Shown here: positions 1 through 7,147 of the stretch, piece after piece
Position numbering within the stretch: the stretch's first letter is position 1
Layout of the letters: every line of letters starts with the position of its first letter
Source: Pseudomonas sp. KK4
GTDB taxonomy: Bacteria > Pseudomonadota > Gammaproteobacteria > Pseudomonadales > Pseudomonadaceae
Reading direction: 5' to 3'
Assembly (NCBI RefSeq): GCF_001984065.1
Contig: NZ_LYVP01000056.1
Location: 1-34,722, forward strand
DNA length: 34,722 bases
Notes under the pieces: model-generated
Database searches by the model: none
What the model saw: the letters and a program-made list of their open reading frames with translations, nothing else
What the model was told of the DNA's origin: nothing
Translations under genes and position numbers: made by a program

Positions 1-7
1 CACCGCT

Positions 8-31
8 TTCGCGAGCAAGCCCGCTCCCACA
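8..31. repeat. REP half-element, GCGAGCAAGCCCGCTCC family
   Basis: This is one arm of the Pseudomonas REP palindrome found as inverted pairs at 1304-1390, 2361-2436, 4373-4464 and 30221-30313. No partner arm follows before moaC, so the second arm probably lies upstream of the window. Confidence 0.75.
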
Positions 32-82
32 AGGATCATGGCGTGGCCATAATCTTGCGTGCGGAAATCTGACCCTCGGGTT

Positions 83-88
83 TACAAT
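83..88 (+). promoter_or_regulatory. Candidate -10 box for moaC
   Basis: TACAAT is a good sigma-70 -10 hexamer about 25 bases before the moaC start. No convincing -35 at normal spacing was found, so this is tentative. An AGGAG ribosome site lies at about 104-108, just before the GTG start. Confidence 0.3.
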
Positions 89-114
89 CGACGCTCCTGA
101 TCAGGAGTAATCCC

Positions 115-588
115 GTGCTGACTCATCTCGATTCCCAAGGTCGCGCCAACATGGTCGACGTCACCGAAAAAGCCGTGACGTTCCGTGAGGCGACGGCCCA
201 AGCGCTGGTGCGCATGCTGCCCGAAACCCTGCAGATGATCGTCAGCGGCGGTCACCCCAAGGGTGATGTGTTCGCCGTGGCGCGCATCGCCGGCATCCAG
301 GCAGCCAAGAAAACCAGTGATCTGATCCCGCTGTGCCACCCGCTGATGCTCACCGGCGTCAAGGTCGAGCTCAGTGCCGAAGGCGACGACAGCGTGCGCA
401 TCGTCGCGCGTTGCAAGCTGTCGGGGCAGACCGGCGTCGAGATGGAAGCGCTGACCGCCGCCAGCGTCGCGGCCCTGACGATCTACGACATGTGCAAGGC
501 CGTGGATCGCGGCATGACCATCGAAAACGTGAAGCTGCTGGAAAAAGTCGGCGGCAAGAGCGGGCATTTCCAGGCGGATCAGGCATGA
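115..588 (+). CDS. moaC: Cyclic pyranopterin monophosphate synthase MoaC
   Basis: MoaC acts after MoaA in the cytosol and converts the GTP-derived cyclic dihydro intermediate to cyclic pyranopterin monophosphate, the first stable precursor of molybdenum cofactor. The 157-residue product has the usual family length. It carries the conserved DLIPLCHPL block (Cys74-His75) and the YDMCKAVD segment, whose Asp125 and Lys128 line up with the catalytic Asp128/Lys131 of the E. coli enzyme. The C-terminal KLLEKVGGKSG block is also typical. The start is GTG, supported by an AGGAG site about seven bases upstream. The stop overlaps the moaD start (ATGA), so the two are translationally coupled in a moaCDE operon. 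Confidence 0.97.
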   Translation: MLTHLDSQGRANMVDVTEKAVTFREATAQALVRMLPETLQMIVSGGHPKGDVFAVARIAGIQAAKKTSDLIPLCHPLMLTGVKVELSAEGDDSVRIVARCKLSGQTGVEMEALTAASVAALTIYDMCKAVDRGMTIENVKLLEKVGGKSGHFQADQA

Positions 589-827
589 ACATTACCGTGA
601 AGTTTTTTGCCCGTTATCGCGAGGCGATGGGTGTGGACTCGGTGAAGATCGAAGGCCAGTTCGACACCGTTGACGACGTGCGGGCGCTGCTGGCGCAACG
701 GGAAGGGGCGCACGTGTTGAGCGAGCAGAACCTGATGTGCGCGCGCAATGAAGACCTGTGCCAGCTTGACGAGCCGGTGAGCGATGGCGATGAAGTGGCG
801 TTCTTTCCGACCGTGACCGGAGGCTGA
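585..827 (+). CDS. moaD: Molybdopterin synthase small (sulfur carrier) subunit MoaD
   Basis: MoaD is the ubiquitin-fold sulfur carrier of molybdopterin synthase. Its C-terminal glycine is adenylated, then thiocarboxylated, and delivers sulfur to the precursor in the MoaE active site. The ATG at 585 gives an 80-residue protein, the normal length, ending in TVTGG with the required terminal Gly-Gly. An upstream in-frame reading from 333 would run through moaC and is not credible. The start overlaps the moaC stop by four bases and moaE begins three bases after its stop, so the three subunits are made from one tightly packed message. Confidence 0.95.
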   Translation: MNITVKFFARYREAMGVDSVKIEGQFDTVDDVRALLAQREGAHVLSEQNLMCARNEDLCQLDEPVSDGDEVAFFPTVTGG

Positions 828-830
828 GCC

Positions 831-1283
831 ATGGCGATCCGCGTGCAGTCCACAGCGTTCGATCCGGGGGCTGAAGTCAACGCCATGCACGACGCCAACG
901 TCGGCGTCGGTGCGGTAGTGAGCTTCGTCGGCTACGTGCGCGACTTCAACGACGGGCTCGACGTGGCGGGAATGTTCCTCGAGCACTACCCGGGCATGAC
1001 CGAAAAGGCCCTCGGCAAAATCGCCGCCGAGGCCGAGCAGCGCTGGCCGTTGCTCAAGCTGGAAGTGTTGCATCGCATCGGCGCCCTTGAGCCGGGCGAG
1101 CCGATCGTTTTCGTCGGCGCCGCCAGCGCTCACCGCCAGGCCGCTTTCGACGCCTGCGCCTTCGTCATGGACTACCTGAAAACCCGCGCACCGTTCTGGA
1201 AGAAAGAAAACACCAGCGACGGCCCGCGCTGGGTCGAGGGCCGTGACAGCGACCATGCGGCGGCGGATCGCTGGAAGCAGTAG
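831..1283 (+). CDS. moaE: Molybdopterin synthase catalytic subunit MoaE
   Basis: MoaE is the large subunit of molybdopterin synthase and forms a heterotetramer with MoaD. It converts cyclic pyranopterin monophosphate to molybdopterin by two sulfur transfers. The 150-residue product matches the family length. It has the SFVGYVRDFN segment near residues 31-40 and the YLKTRAPFWKKE block, where Lys117 and Lys124 correspond to the active-site lysines (119 and 126) of the E. coli protein. The gene closes the moaCDE operon and is followed by a REP pair that could end or stabilise the transcript. No separate terminator with a T-run is seen. Confidence 0.96.
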   Translation: MAIRVQSTAFDPGAEVNAMHDANVGVGAVVSFVGYVRDFNDGLDVAGMFLEHYPGMTEKALGKIAAEAEQRWPLLKLEVLHRIGALEPGEPIVFVGAASAHRQAAFDACAFVMDYLKTRAPFWKKENTSDGPRWVEGRDSDHAAADRWKQ

Positions 1284-1303
1284 GTTTCTGCGGCGCATCC
1301 AAG

Positions 1304-1390
1304 GGCCTCTTCTCGAGCAAGCCCGCTCCTACAGAGTGTTGTGTCGTCCACATAACACCCTGTGGGAGCGGGCTTGCTCGCGAAGAGGCC
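1304..1390. repeat. Inverted REP pair downstream of moaE
   Basis: The two arms (1304-1334 and 1360-1390) contain the GAGCAAGCCCGCTCC core and its complement. They extend outward through GGCCTCTTC/GAAGAGGCC and inward through GTGTTGTG/CACATAACAC, so nearly the whole block can fold into one long hairpin. It separates moaE from the binding-protein gene. Confidence 0.9.
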
Positions 1391-1459
1391 ATCCGCTCCA
1401 CCTCATATCGTCCTCAATCACCGCCCGACCATCGGCCGGCACGAACGGCCTGCGCCCGA

Positions 1460-1488
1460 TTGACGCTTTATACATAAAAGTCCAGTAT
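1460..1488 (+). promoter_or_regulatory. Promoter of the dau-linked binding protein, overlapping a DauR-like operator
   Basis: TTGACG (1460-1465) and CAGTAT (1483-1488) are spaced by 17 bases. The -10 lies inside GTCCAGTATGGAA (1480-1492), an imperfect palindrome that closely matches the one over the dauB -10 at 5460-5472. The predicted leader is about 80 bases. The promoter call is from pattern only; the shared palindrome raises my confidence. Confidence 0.6.
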
Positions 1489-1492
1489 GGAA
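1480..1492. promoter_or_regulatory. Candidate DauR operator, binding-protein side
   Basis: The sequence is GTCCA-N3-TGGAA, one base from a full GTCCA-N3-TGGAC palindrome. The preceding TAAAA is also shared with the dauB site. Its position over the -10 fits a repressor that blocks RNA polymerase. DauR as the binder is an inference from the shared locus. Confidence 0.5.
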
Positions 1493-1574
1493 TTATAAGT
1501 ACAAAAAAGGCTTTCCCTGTTTCTGCTTTTCTTTCTGTCTTGCCAAACCAACAACAACCCGCGAGAGAACGAAT

Positions 1575-2351
1575 ATGAAGAAGTTCCCCCTCATCACCGG
1601 TCTGGCCCTGAGCCTGTTGGCGTGCAGCAGCCTGTATGCCGCCGAGAAAACCCTGCGCATCGGTATCGAGGCCGCTTATCCGCCGTTTGCTTCCAAGACC
1701 GACAAGGGCGAGATCGTCGGTTTCGACTACGACATCGGCAACGCCCTGTGTGCCGAGATGAAGGTCAAGTGTGTGTGGGTCGAGGGCGAGTTCGACGGCC
1801 TGATTCCTTCCTTGAAGGTGAAGAAAATCGACATGGCGCTGTCGTCCATGACCATCAACGACGACCGCAAGAAGTCGGTGGATTTCACCCACAAGTACTA
1901 CTTCACCTCATCGCGCCTGGTGATGAAGGAAGGCGCGGTGGTGGATGACCACTACGCCAGCCTCAAGGGCAAGACCGTCGGCGTGCAGCGCGCGACCACC
2001 ACCGACCGTTACGCCACCGAGGTGTTCGAGCCGCTGGGCATCAACGTCAAGCGCTACGGCAACAACGAAGAGATCTACATGGACCTGGCGGCCGGTCGCC
2101 TGGATGCGATTTTCGCCGACACCATCCCGCTCAACGACTTCCTGTCGATGCCGCGGGGCAAGGGCTATGCCTTTGTCGGGCCTGAGCTCAAGGATCCGAA
2201 GTACGTGGGCGAGGGCGCCGGGATTGCGGTGCGCAAAGGCAACACCGAGCTGGTCAGCCAGTTGAACACGGCCATCGATGGCATTCGAGCCAATGGTGAG
2301 TACCAGAAGATTTCCGACAAGTATTTCAAGTCCGATATCTACGGCGACTGA
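1575..2351 (+). CDS. Periplasmic basic amino acid (lysine/arginine/ornithine-type) binding protein
   Basis: This is a 258-residue type-2 periplasmic binding protein of the ArgT/HisJ/AotJ kind. It has a hydrophobic leader, a TLRIGIEAAYPPF first strand, a GEFDGLIPSLKVKKIDMALSSMT block, and the two-Cys pair in ALCAEMKVKC that resembles the disulfide of ArgT/HisJ. No permease or ATPase genes are adjacent, so it must borrow membrane partners or serve as a feeder. In P. aeruginosa a similar binding protein gene (PA3865) sits beside dauBAR, which suggests a role with D-arginine or D-lysine. The leader contains LLAC, a possible lipobox, as well as a normal signal-peptidase I site near residue 23, so it may be soluble or lipid-anchored. 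Confidence 0.85.
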   Translation: MKKFPLITGLALSLLACSSLYAAEKTLRIGIEAAYPPFASKTDKGEIVGFDYDIGNALCAEMKVKCVWVEGEFDGLIPSLKVKKIDMALSSMTINDDRKKSVDFTHKYYFTSSRLVMKEGAVVDDHYASLKGKTVGVQRATTTDRYATEVFEPLGINVKRYGNNEEIYMDLAAGRLDAIFADTIPLNDFLSMPRGKGYAFVGPELKDPKYVGEGAGIAVRKGNTELVSQLNTAIDGIRANGEYQKISDKYFKSDIYGD

Positions 2352-2360
2352 TAGTCCGTC

Positions 2361-2436
2361 TTCGCGAGCAAGCCCGCTCCCACACTGGATCTGCGTTGCA
2401 GGGAGATCCAAATGTGGGAGCGGGCTTGCTCGCGAA
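2361..2436. repeat. Inverted REP pair between the binding protein and dauR
   Basis: The arms at 2361-2384 and 2413-2436 are exact reverse complements over 24 bases, and the loop also contains GGATCT/AGATCC. The pair sits between two convergent genes, ten bases after one stop and about thirty before the other, so it may work as a two-way transcript end. Confidence 0.9.
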
Positions 2437-2468
2437 GAGGCCAGATCAGCCAATACACATTTAAAGGA

Positions 2469-3110
2469 TCAGCCCTTCAACTCCTTCAAATGCTTGTACA
2501 CCGTCGCCCGCCCCATGTTCAGCACATTGGCCACATAGTTCGACGCGCTCTTGCCCTTGAACGCTCCCTCGGCGTGCAGCGCCAGCACCAGTTCGCGTTT
2601 GTGGTCGCGGGTCAGCAGGTTCAGGCTCAGCTGCCGCTCACGCAGCCAGGCGTGGAGGAAGGTGTTGATGCGCTCCTGCCAGTCATCGCGAAACAGTGAG
2701 TCCGGTTGCGGGATCAGTTTGCTCGGCGACAGGAACAGGTCCAGTGCGGCCTTGGCATTCTCGAACAGTGAAATATTCAGATTGATGCACAGCACGCCCA
2801 GTGGATGACCTTCGCTGTCGCGCAGAACGGTGCTGACGCTACGAATGTTCTGACCATCCCAGTTGAGCTTTTCGTACGGCCCGATGTTTCGTTCGCTGAC
2901 ATCGTCGCTGAGCATGTCTTCGAGCGCCGAATCATCGCCAATTACCCGTTTTGACAGGTTGTTGGCGATGTAGTCGACCTTCTGCGTGCGCAAGTCATGC
3001 AGCACCACCTCGGCGTGGGGGAAGAACAGGGTGGCAATGGCGTCGGCGATCGCCCGGAAGTTATCCAGGGACAGGTGGTCCAGGGCCGGGTCTTTTGCGG
3101 GTGCATTCAT
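2469..3110 (-). CDS. dauR: DauR-like transcriptional repressor (YheO PAS-like domain plus HTH)
   Basis: The product has a YheO-type PAS-like sensor domain at about residues 18-130 (FFPHAEVVLHDL; later NLNISLF) and a C-terminal helix-turn-helix at about 165-210 (KSASNYVANVLNMGRATVYKHLKEL). This matches DauR of P. aeruginosa, which represses dauBAR and is relieved by D-arginine or D-lysine. The ATG at 3110 gives 213 residues; a longer reading to 3185 would add an Arg-rich tail through hairpin sequence and is rejected. It is the last gene of dauB-dauA-dauR. Function is transferred from the family and the conserved gene order. Confidence 0.88.
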   Translation of the reverse strand: MNAPAKDPALDHLSLDNFRAIADAIATLFFPHAEVVLHDLRTQKVDYIANNLSKRVIGDDSALEDMLSDDVSERNIGPYEKLNWDGQNIRSVSTVLRDSEGHPLGVLCINLNISLFENAKAALDLFLSPSKLIPQPDSLFRDDWQERINTFLHAWLRERQLSLNLLTRDHKRELVLALHAEGAFKGKSASNYVANVLNMGRATVYKHLKELKG

Positions 3111-3136
3111 AACAGGGGAACTCCGGGGTGCGACAA

Positions 3137-3185
3137 GGCCCCGTAAAAACGGGGCCCTGAAAGTGTGCCGCAATCGTGTCGGCAC
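3137..3185 (-). other. Two tandem RNA hairpins between dauA and dauR
   Basis: GGCCCCGT/ACGGGGCC (3137-3156, four-base loop) and GTGCCG/CGGCAC (3165-3185) are both perfect stems. They lie in the 91-base gap inside the operon. Neither is followed by a T-run on the minus strand, so they are not classic terminators. They may protect the upstream dauBA message or lower dauR expression. Confidence 0.6.
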
Positions 3186-3201
3186 GTCACGCGGGGTCAG
3201 C

Positions 3202-4329
3202 TCAGCCCAGGCGGGCAGGGGAGAGCATGCCGGCGCTCAGGCCGAAGCGGGTGAGTTGCTCCGGCAGGGCTTCGCCGCGCACCAGGGCGGCACTGGCCTG
3301 GCCCATGGCTGGCGAGGTCTGGATGCCGTAGCCGCCCTGTGCCGCGACCCAGAACAGCCCCGGCACCTTGGGGTCGAACCCGGACAGCAGATCGCCGTCG
3401 CCGACGAAGCTGCGCAGGCCGGCCCAGGTGCGGGTCGGACGGCGGATGGTCAGGGTGGTGGCTTCTTCGATCTGGTAGATGCCCATGGCGATGTCCAGCT
3501 CTTCAGGCTGCACATCGTGGGGTTCCACCGGGTCGGCATTGGCGGGCGAGCCGAGGAACATCCCGGCGTCGGGTTTCATGTAGAAGGATTCGTCGAGGCT
3601 GACCAGCATCGGCCAGTGGTGGATGTCCACGCCCTCGGGGCCGGCGAAGATGAACGCTGCGCGACGCTTGGGTTGCAGGCCCAGCGGGCGGGCGCCGGCC
3701 AGTTCGCCGATCTTGTCGGCCCAGGCGCCGGCGGCGTTGATGATGATGGGGGCGCTGAAGGTGCCGGTGGACGTTTCAACCTGCCACAGACCCTGGGCAT
3801 CGCGGGTCAGCCCCTGGACTTCAGTGTCGGTGCGCACTTCACCTTGGTTGCGGCGGATGCCGCGCAGATAGCCCTGGTGCAAGGCGTCGGTGTCGATGTC
3901 GCTGGCGGTCGGGTCGTAGATCGCGCCATGGACTTTTTCCCGGCGCAGGATCGGCAGGCGCACGCAGGCTTCTTCGGCGCTGAGCAGTTGCATCTGCGGC
4001 ACCGTGGCTTTGGCGCTCAGGTATTGGTTGTTCAGTTCGGCGGGGTCGCCGGTGAAGTCCACGGTCATCTCACCGCGCGGGGTCAGCAGCGGGTGTTCGC
4101 AGAAACCGCTGGGCGGAGCGTCGAAAAAGTCGCGGCTGGCCAAGGTCAGTGCGCGCACCTGCGGGGTGCCGTAGGCCGCGGTGAACAGGGCCGCCGAGCG
4201 CCCGGTGGAGTGATAGGCCGGGTGGGATTCGCGCTCCAGCACGACCACGCGCCCATGCTGCGACAGCCAGAAACCGGTGGAAGCGCCGGCAATTCCGCCG
4301 CCGATGATGATGAAGTCTGCCTGGCTCAT
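3202..4329 (-). CDS. dauA: FAD-dependent D-arginine dehydrogenase DauA
   Basis: DauA oxidises D-arginine (also D-lysine and other D-amino acids) to the imino acid, which hydrolyses or is reduced by DauB. The 375-residue product equals the length of the P. aeruginosa enzyme. It has the FAD dinucleotide motif IIIGGGIAGAS (residues 7-17) and the HSTGRSAA block. By hand alignment to residues I recall from P. aeruginosa DauA, Thr50, Tyr53, Glu87, Arg222, Tyr250 (249), Arg306 (305), Gly333 (332) and Gln337 (336) are kept, while His48 is Leu48. The ATG at 4329 has an AGGAG site; a reading to 4440 would translate through a REP. It is the second gene of the dau operon. Confidence 0.92.
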   Translation of the reverse strand: MSQADFIIIGGGIAGASTGFWLSQHGRVVVLERESHPAYHSTGRSAALFTAAYGTPQVRALTLASRDFFDAPPSGFCEHPLLTPRGEMTVDFTGDPAELNNQYLSAKATVPQMQLLSAEEACVRLPILRREKVHGAIYDPTASDIDTDALHQGYLRGIRRNQGEVRTDTEVQGLTRDAQGLWQVETSTGTFSAPIIINAAGAWADKIGELAGARPLGLQPKRRAAFIFAGPEGVDIHHWPMLVSLDESFYMKPDAGMFLGSPANADPVEPHDVQPEELDIAMGIYQIEEATTLTIRRPTRTWAGLRSFVGDGDLLSGFDPKVPGLFWVAAQGGYGIQTSPAMGQASAALVRGEALPEQLTRFGLSAGMLSPARLG

Positions 4330-4372
4330 GATGGTCTCCTGATGGGACACAGTACCCAATTTTTCGATAACC

Positions 4373-4464
4373 CTGTGGGAGCGGGCTTGCTCGCGAAAGC
4401 GGCGTATCAGTCGACATGATTGGTGAATGTCAGAACCCATTCGCGAGCAAGCCCGCTCCCACAG
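4373..4464. repeat. Inverted REP pair inside the dauB-dauA gap
   Basis: CTGTGGGAGCGGGCTTGC and its complement flank a loop of about 45 bases. The pair fills most of the 147-base space between the dauB stop and the dauA start, inside what should be one transcript, so the hairpins would be part of the dau mRNA. Confidence 0.9.
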
Positions 4465-4476
4465 TGGGTTGAGGTG

Positions 4477-5424
4477 TCAGTGCTGCAGTTGGTAGATGGC
4501 ATTGGCCAACGCAATGTCTTCCAGGCCCAGGCCGATGGAGCGGAAGAACACGTGGCGGTCGTAGTCGGGGCGCGGCACCTTGCCGCTGAGCAGGTCGGGC
4601 AGGTCGCCGACGATGGCGCCCCTGTCCCAGCCATGCTGTTGGCCGGCAATCAGCATTTCACCGGCCGAACCCGGGGTCGTCTGACGATAATCGCAGTACA
4701 CCTGCATGCCGTTGAGGCTTTGCGGCGGCACTTCGTGGGCGCGCGGGGCATTGGTGCTGATGGAGGTGATCAGTGCCGGTTTGCTCAACGCAGCGGGATC
4801 GATCACGGGGCCTGCGGACGAGGTGCACAGCATGATCACGTCGGCATCCGCGATGGCGGCCTCGCGGCTGTCGGCAATCGTCAGGCGCGGGTCGAGGCTG
4901 CGGATTTGCGCCCGTTCCTCAGGGCTGCCCTGGTTCAGGCTCGGCGAATACAGACTGATGCTCTGCCAGTCGCGCAAATCCTTGACGTAATGCACATGGG
5001 CCTGAGCCACCTTGCCGCTGCCGATGATCGCCAGGCGTGATGCCTTCAGGGGCGCCAGGGCATCGACTGCCACGGCGGTGGTCGCAGCGGTGCGCGCGGT
5101 GGTGAGCTCGCCGGCATCGCACAGCAGCAGCGGCTGACCGGTCTGCATCGACATCAGCAGGGTCCAGGCCGTCACCAGCGGTCCTTGCTCGCGCACGATG
5201 TAAGGCGACGTCTTGACCCCGTACACGCCATCTTCGGCCAGCACCCCCAGGTAGTTGATGAAGTCGCCGGCCCCTTGTGGAAACTCTACCAACTGCTGCG
5301 CCGGTTGCACCGCTTGCCCGGCGGCCAGGTCGCGGAACAGTTTGCGCAGAATCTGTGGCACGTCGACCTGAGCCAGCCATTCACGGGCCTGGGATTGGTT
5401 GATCACGTACGGGCTGCTGGACAT
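4477..5424 (-). CDS. dauB: DauB, ornithine cyclodeaminase/mu-crystallin family
   Basis: This is a 315-residue NAD(P)-dependent enzyme of the ornithine cyclodeaminase/mu-crystallin family. The Rossmann glycine motif LAIIGSGKVAQAHV lies near residues 130-145, and the family substrate-loop region with GVKTSPYIV is near residue 70. In P. aeruginosa the partner DauB reduces the 2-ketoarginine/imino product of DauA to L-arginine, so that D-arginine is racemised by two coupled dehydrogenases. The gene is first in dauB-dauA-dauR, with its promoter and a palindrome at 5460-5491. The exact substrate is inferred from gene order rather than from diagnostic residues. Confidence 0.86.
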   Translation of the reverse strand: MSSSPYVINQSQAREWLAQVDVPQILRKLFRDLAAGQAVQPAQQLVEFPQGAGDFINYLGVLAEDGVYGVKTSPYIVREQGPLVTAWTLLMSMQTGQPLLLCDAGELTTARTAATTAVAVDALAPLKASRLAIIGSGKVAQAHVHYVKDLRDWQSISLYSPSLNQGSPEERAQIRSLDPRLTIADSREAAIADADVIMLCTSSAGPVIDPAALSKPALITSISTNAPRAHEVPPQSLNGMQVYCDYRQTTPGSAGEMLIAGQQHGWDRGAIVGDLPDLLSGKVPRPDYDRHVFFRSIGLGLEDIALANAIYQLQH

Positions 5425-5459
5425 GTTCGGCTCCGGAAAGTGAAAAAGTAAACTAATTT

Positions 5460-5472
5460 GTCCATTATGGAC
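5460..5472. promoter_or_regulatory. Candidate DauR operator at dauB
   Basis: GTCCATTATGGAC is a perfect palindrome with six-base arms around one central base. It covers the predicted -10 of dauB and is matched by 1480-1492 at the other end of the locus. The assignment to DauR is inferred. Confidence 0.6.
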
Positions 5473-5491
5473 TTTTAGTTGTCTCGATCAA
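5464..5491 (-). promoter_or_regulatory. Promoter of dauBAR
   Basis: On the minus strand TTGATC (5486-5491) and CATAAT (5464-5469) are 16 bases apart, a good sigma-70 pair. The -10 lies inside the palindrome described at 5460-5472. The start of transcription would be about 30-35 bases before the dauB ATG. Confidence 0.6.
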
Positions 5492-5500
5492 CCGCCAGAC

Positions 5501-5533
5501 GAAAAAAAAGCGCAGTCCGTTTCCGGCTGCGCC
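5501..5533 (-). terminator. Rho-independent terminator of rhlB
   Basis: Read on the minus strand, GCGCAG-CCG, a GAAA loop, and CGG-A-CTGCGC form a stem followed by eight T residues (the A-run at 5502-5509). It begins about 20 bases after the rhlB stop. Confidence 0.85.
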
Positions 5534-5552
5534 CCTTTCTGCAGGTCGCCCG

Positions 5553-7040
5553 TTATGGGCGCTTGCGCTCAACCGCCCGCAGCAGATGCGTCGGTGGTGT
5601 TTCACAGCTGATTTTCTTGCCCAGCAGCGCCTCGATGGACGGTAGCTGGTAGGAGTCGTCTTCACCGGCAAAGCTGATGGACACGCCGTCAGCGCCCGCG
5701 CGACCGGTGCGACCGATACGGTGCACGTAATCGTCCGGCACTTCCGGCAGGGTGAAGTTGATCACGTGGCTGATGCCGTCGATATGGATACCGCGACCGG
5801 CCACATCGGTGGCCACCAGCACGCGGATCTTGCCTTCGCGGAAGCCTTCCAGGGTCTTGATGCGCTTGTGCTGCGGCACGTCGCCGGACAGTTGCGCAGC
5901 GTTGATGCCGTCGCGCACCAGGCGTTCTTCGATGCGCCGCACTTCGTCCTTGCGGTTGGCGAACACGATCACCCGCTCCCAACCGTTGTCGTTGACCAGG
6001 TTGTAGAGCAGTTTGTATTTATCGGCGCCGGCCACGGCATAGATGTGCTGCTCGACGTTTTCGCTGGCCACGTTGGTGACTTCGATCTCGACGATGGCAG
6101 GGTCGGTTGTCCACTGTTTGGCCAGGTTCATCACGTCTTCGGTGAAGGTCGCGGAAAACAGCAGGGTCTGACGCTCGGCCTTCGGCGGGGTCTGGCGAAT
6201 GATCTGCCGCACTTGCGGGATGAAGCCCATGTCGAGCATGCGGTCGGCTTCGTCCAGCACCATCACTTCGACCATGTCCAGGTGCACGTCGCCACGCTGG
6301 TTGAAGTCCAGCAGACGGCCAGGGGTGGCCACGAGGATGTCGCAGTGACGGGCCTCGAGGTGCTTGAGCTGCTTGTCGAAGTCCATGCCGCCGACGAACG
6401 TCATGACGTTGAGGCCGGTGTACTTGGTCAGGTCGGCGGCGTCCTTGGCGATCTGTACCACCAGCTCGCGGGTCGGCGCGATGATCAGCGCCCGCGGCTC
6501 ACCCATGTAACGCTCTTTGGGCGGCGGGGTCTGCAGCAGTTGGGTGATGATCGAAATCAGGAACGCCGCGGTCTTGCCGGTACCGGTCTGGGCGCGGCCG
6601 ATGGCGTCCTTGCCGGCGAGGGTGAAACCCAGCACCTGAGCCTGGATCGGCGTGCAATACGGGAAGCCCAGGTCCTGGATGGCGTGCATCAGTTCCGGGG
6701 CGAGTTTGAAATCGTGGAAGCGGGTTTTGCCTTCCTGGGGTTCGACGACGAAGTCTTCGAGTTTCCAGGGAATGACCGGGGCCTTGGGCTTCGGTTCACG
6801 GCGGGGTTTAACGGGTTTCGGGGTTTCGCTGCGCGGTTGCTCGGCGGCGGGTTGCGCAACAGGCTCGGCGGCCGGGGCGCTCTTGGGCTCGTGTTTCGGT
6901 GCCGCTACGGGGGCGGTCCGGCCAGGCTGATTAGCGTCGGTGCGGTGGCCGGGCGTGTGAGACGGAGCGCTGGGGACTGGCGCGAGTTGCTCAGTCTCGC
7001 TTTTACCGAACATTTTCTTGAGTGCTCTGAGCACGGTCAT
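5553..7040 (-). CDS. rhlB: DEAD-box ATP-dependent RNA helicase RhlB
   Basis: RhlB unwinds structured RNA and commonly assists RNase E in mRNA decay. All core motifs are visible: Q-motif CTPIQAQ (about 129-135), Walker A AQTGTGKT (150-157), PTREL (189-193), DEAD (263-266), SAT (296-298), and HRIGRTGRAG near the end of the second RecA domain. The 495 residues exceed the roughly 420 of E. coli RhlB. The extra length is a Pro/Ala/Lys-rich, probably disordered N-terminal extension (about residues 12-90), normal for the Pseudomonas branch. The C-terminal tail after the core is short. It is followed by its own terminator, and estB lies upstream in the same direction. Confidence 0.93.
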   Translation of the reverse strand: MTVLRALKKMFGKSETEQLAPVPSAPSHTPGHRTDANQPGRTAPVAAPKHEPKSAPAAEPVAQPAAEQPRSETPKPVKPRREPKPKAPVIPWKLEDFVVEPQEGKTRFHDFKLAPELMHAIQDLGFPYCTPIQAQVLGFTLAGKDAIGRAQTGTGKTAAFLISIITQLLQTPPPKERYMGEPRALIIAPTRELVVQIAKDAADLTKYTGLNVMTFVGGMDFDKQLKHLEARHCDILVATPGRLLDFNQRGDVHLDMVEVMVLDEADRMLDMGFIPQVRQIIRQTPPKAERQTLLFSATFTEDVMNLAKQWTTDPAIVEIEVTNVASENVEQHIYAVAGADKYKLLYNLVNDNGWERVIVFANRKDEVRRIEERLVRDGINAAQLSGDVPQHKRIKTLEGFREGKIRVLVATDVAGRGIHIDGISHVINFTLPEVPDDYVHRIGRTGRAGADGVSISFAGEDDSYQLPSIEALLGKKISCETPPTHLLRAVERKRP

Positions 7041-7147
7041 CTCATCAATTGGTTAAGGAATGTACGCCGGCCAGTGTAATGCAAGAATCGGGCGCGGCGT
7101 AGTGGGATGGATCAAAGGGCGTTTTTAAACAAAAACGAACACGATTT

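Noticed and set aside
2986..4419. A plus-strand open frame of 477 codons opposite dauR and dauA
   Set aside because: The minus strand encodes well-recognised DauR and DauA; the plus frame runs across their gap and through hairpins.
4330..4440. Longer start for dauA
   Set aside because: The added residues would be encoded by a REP arm, while ATG 4329 has an AGGAG site and gives the exact family length.
7120..7137. Terminator of estB from CGTTTTT/AAAAACG
   Set aside because: The stem is only seven AT-rich pairs with no following T-run on the estB strand.
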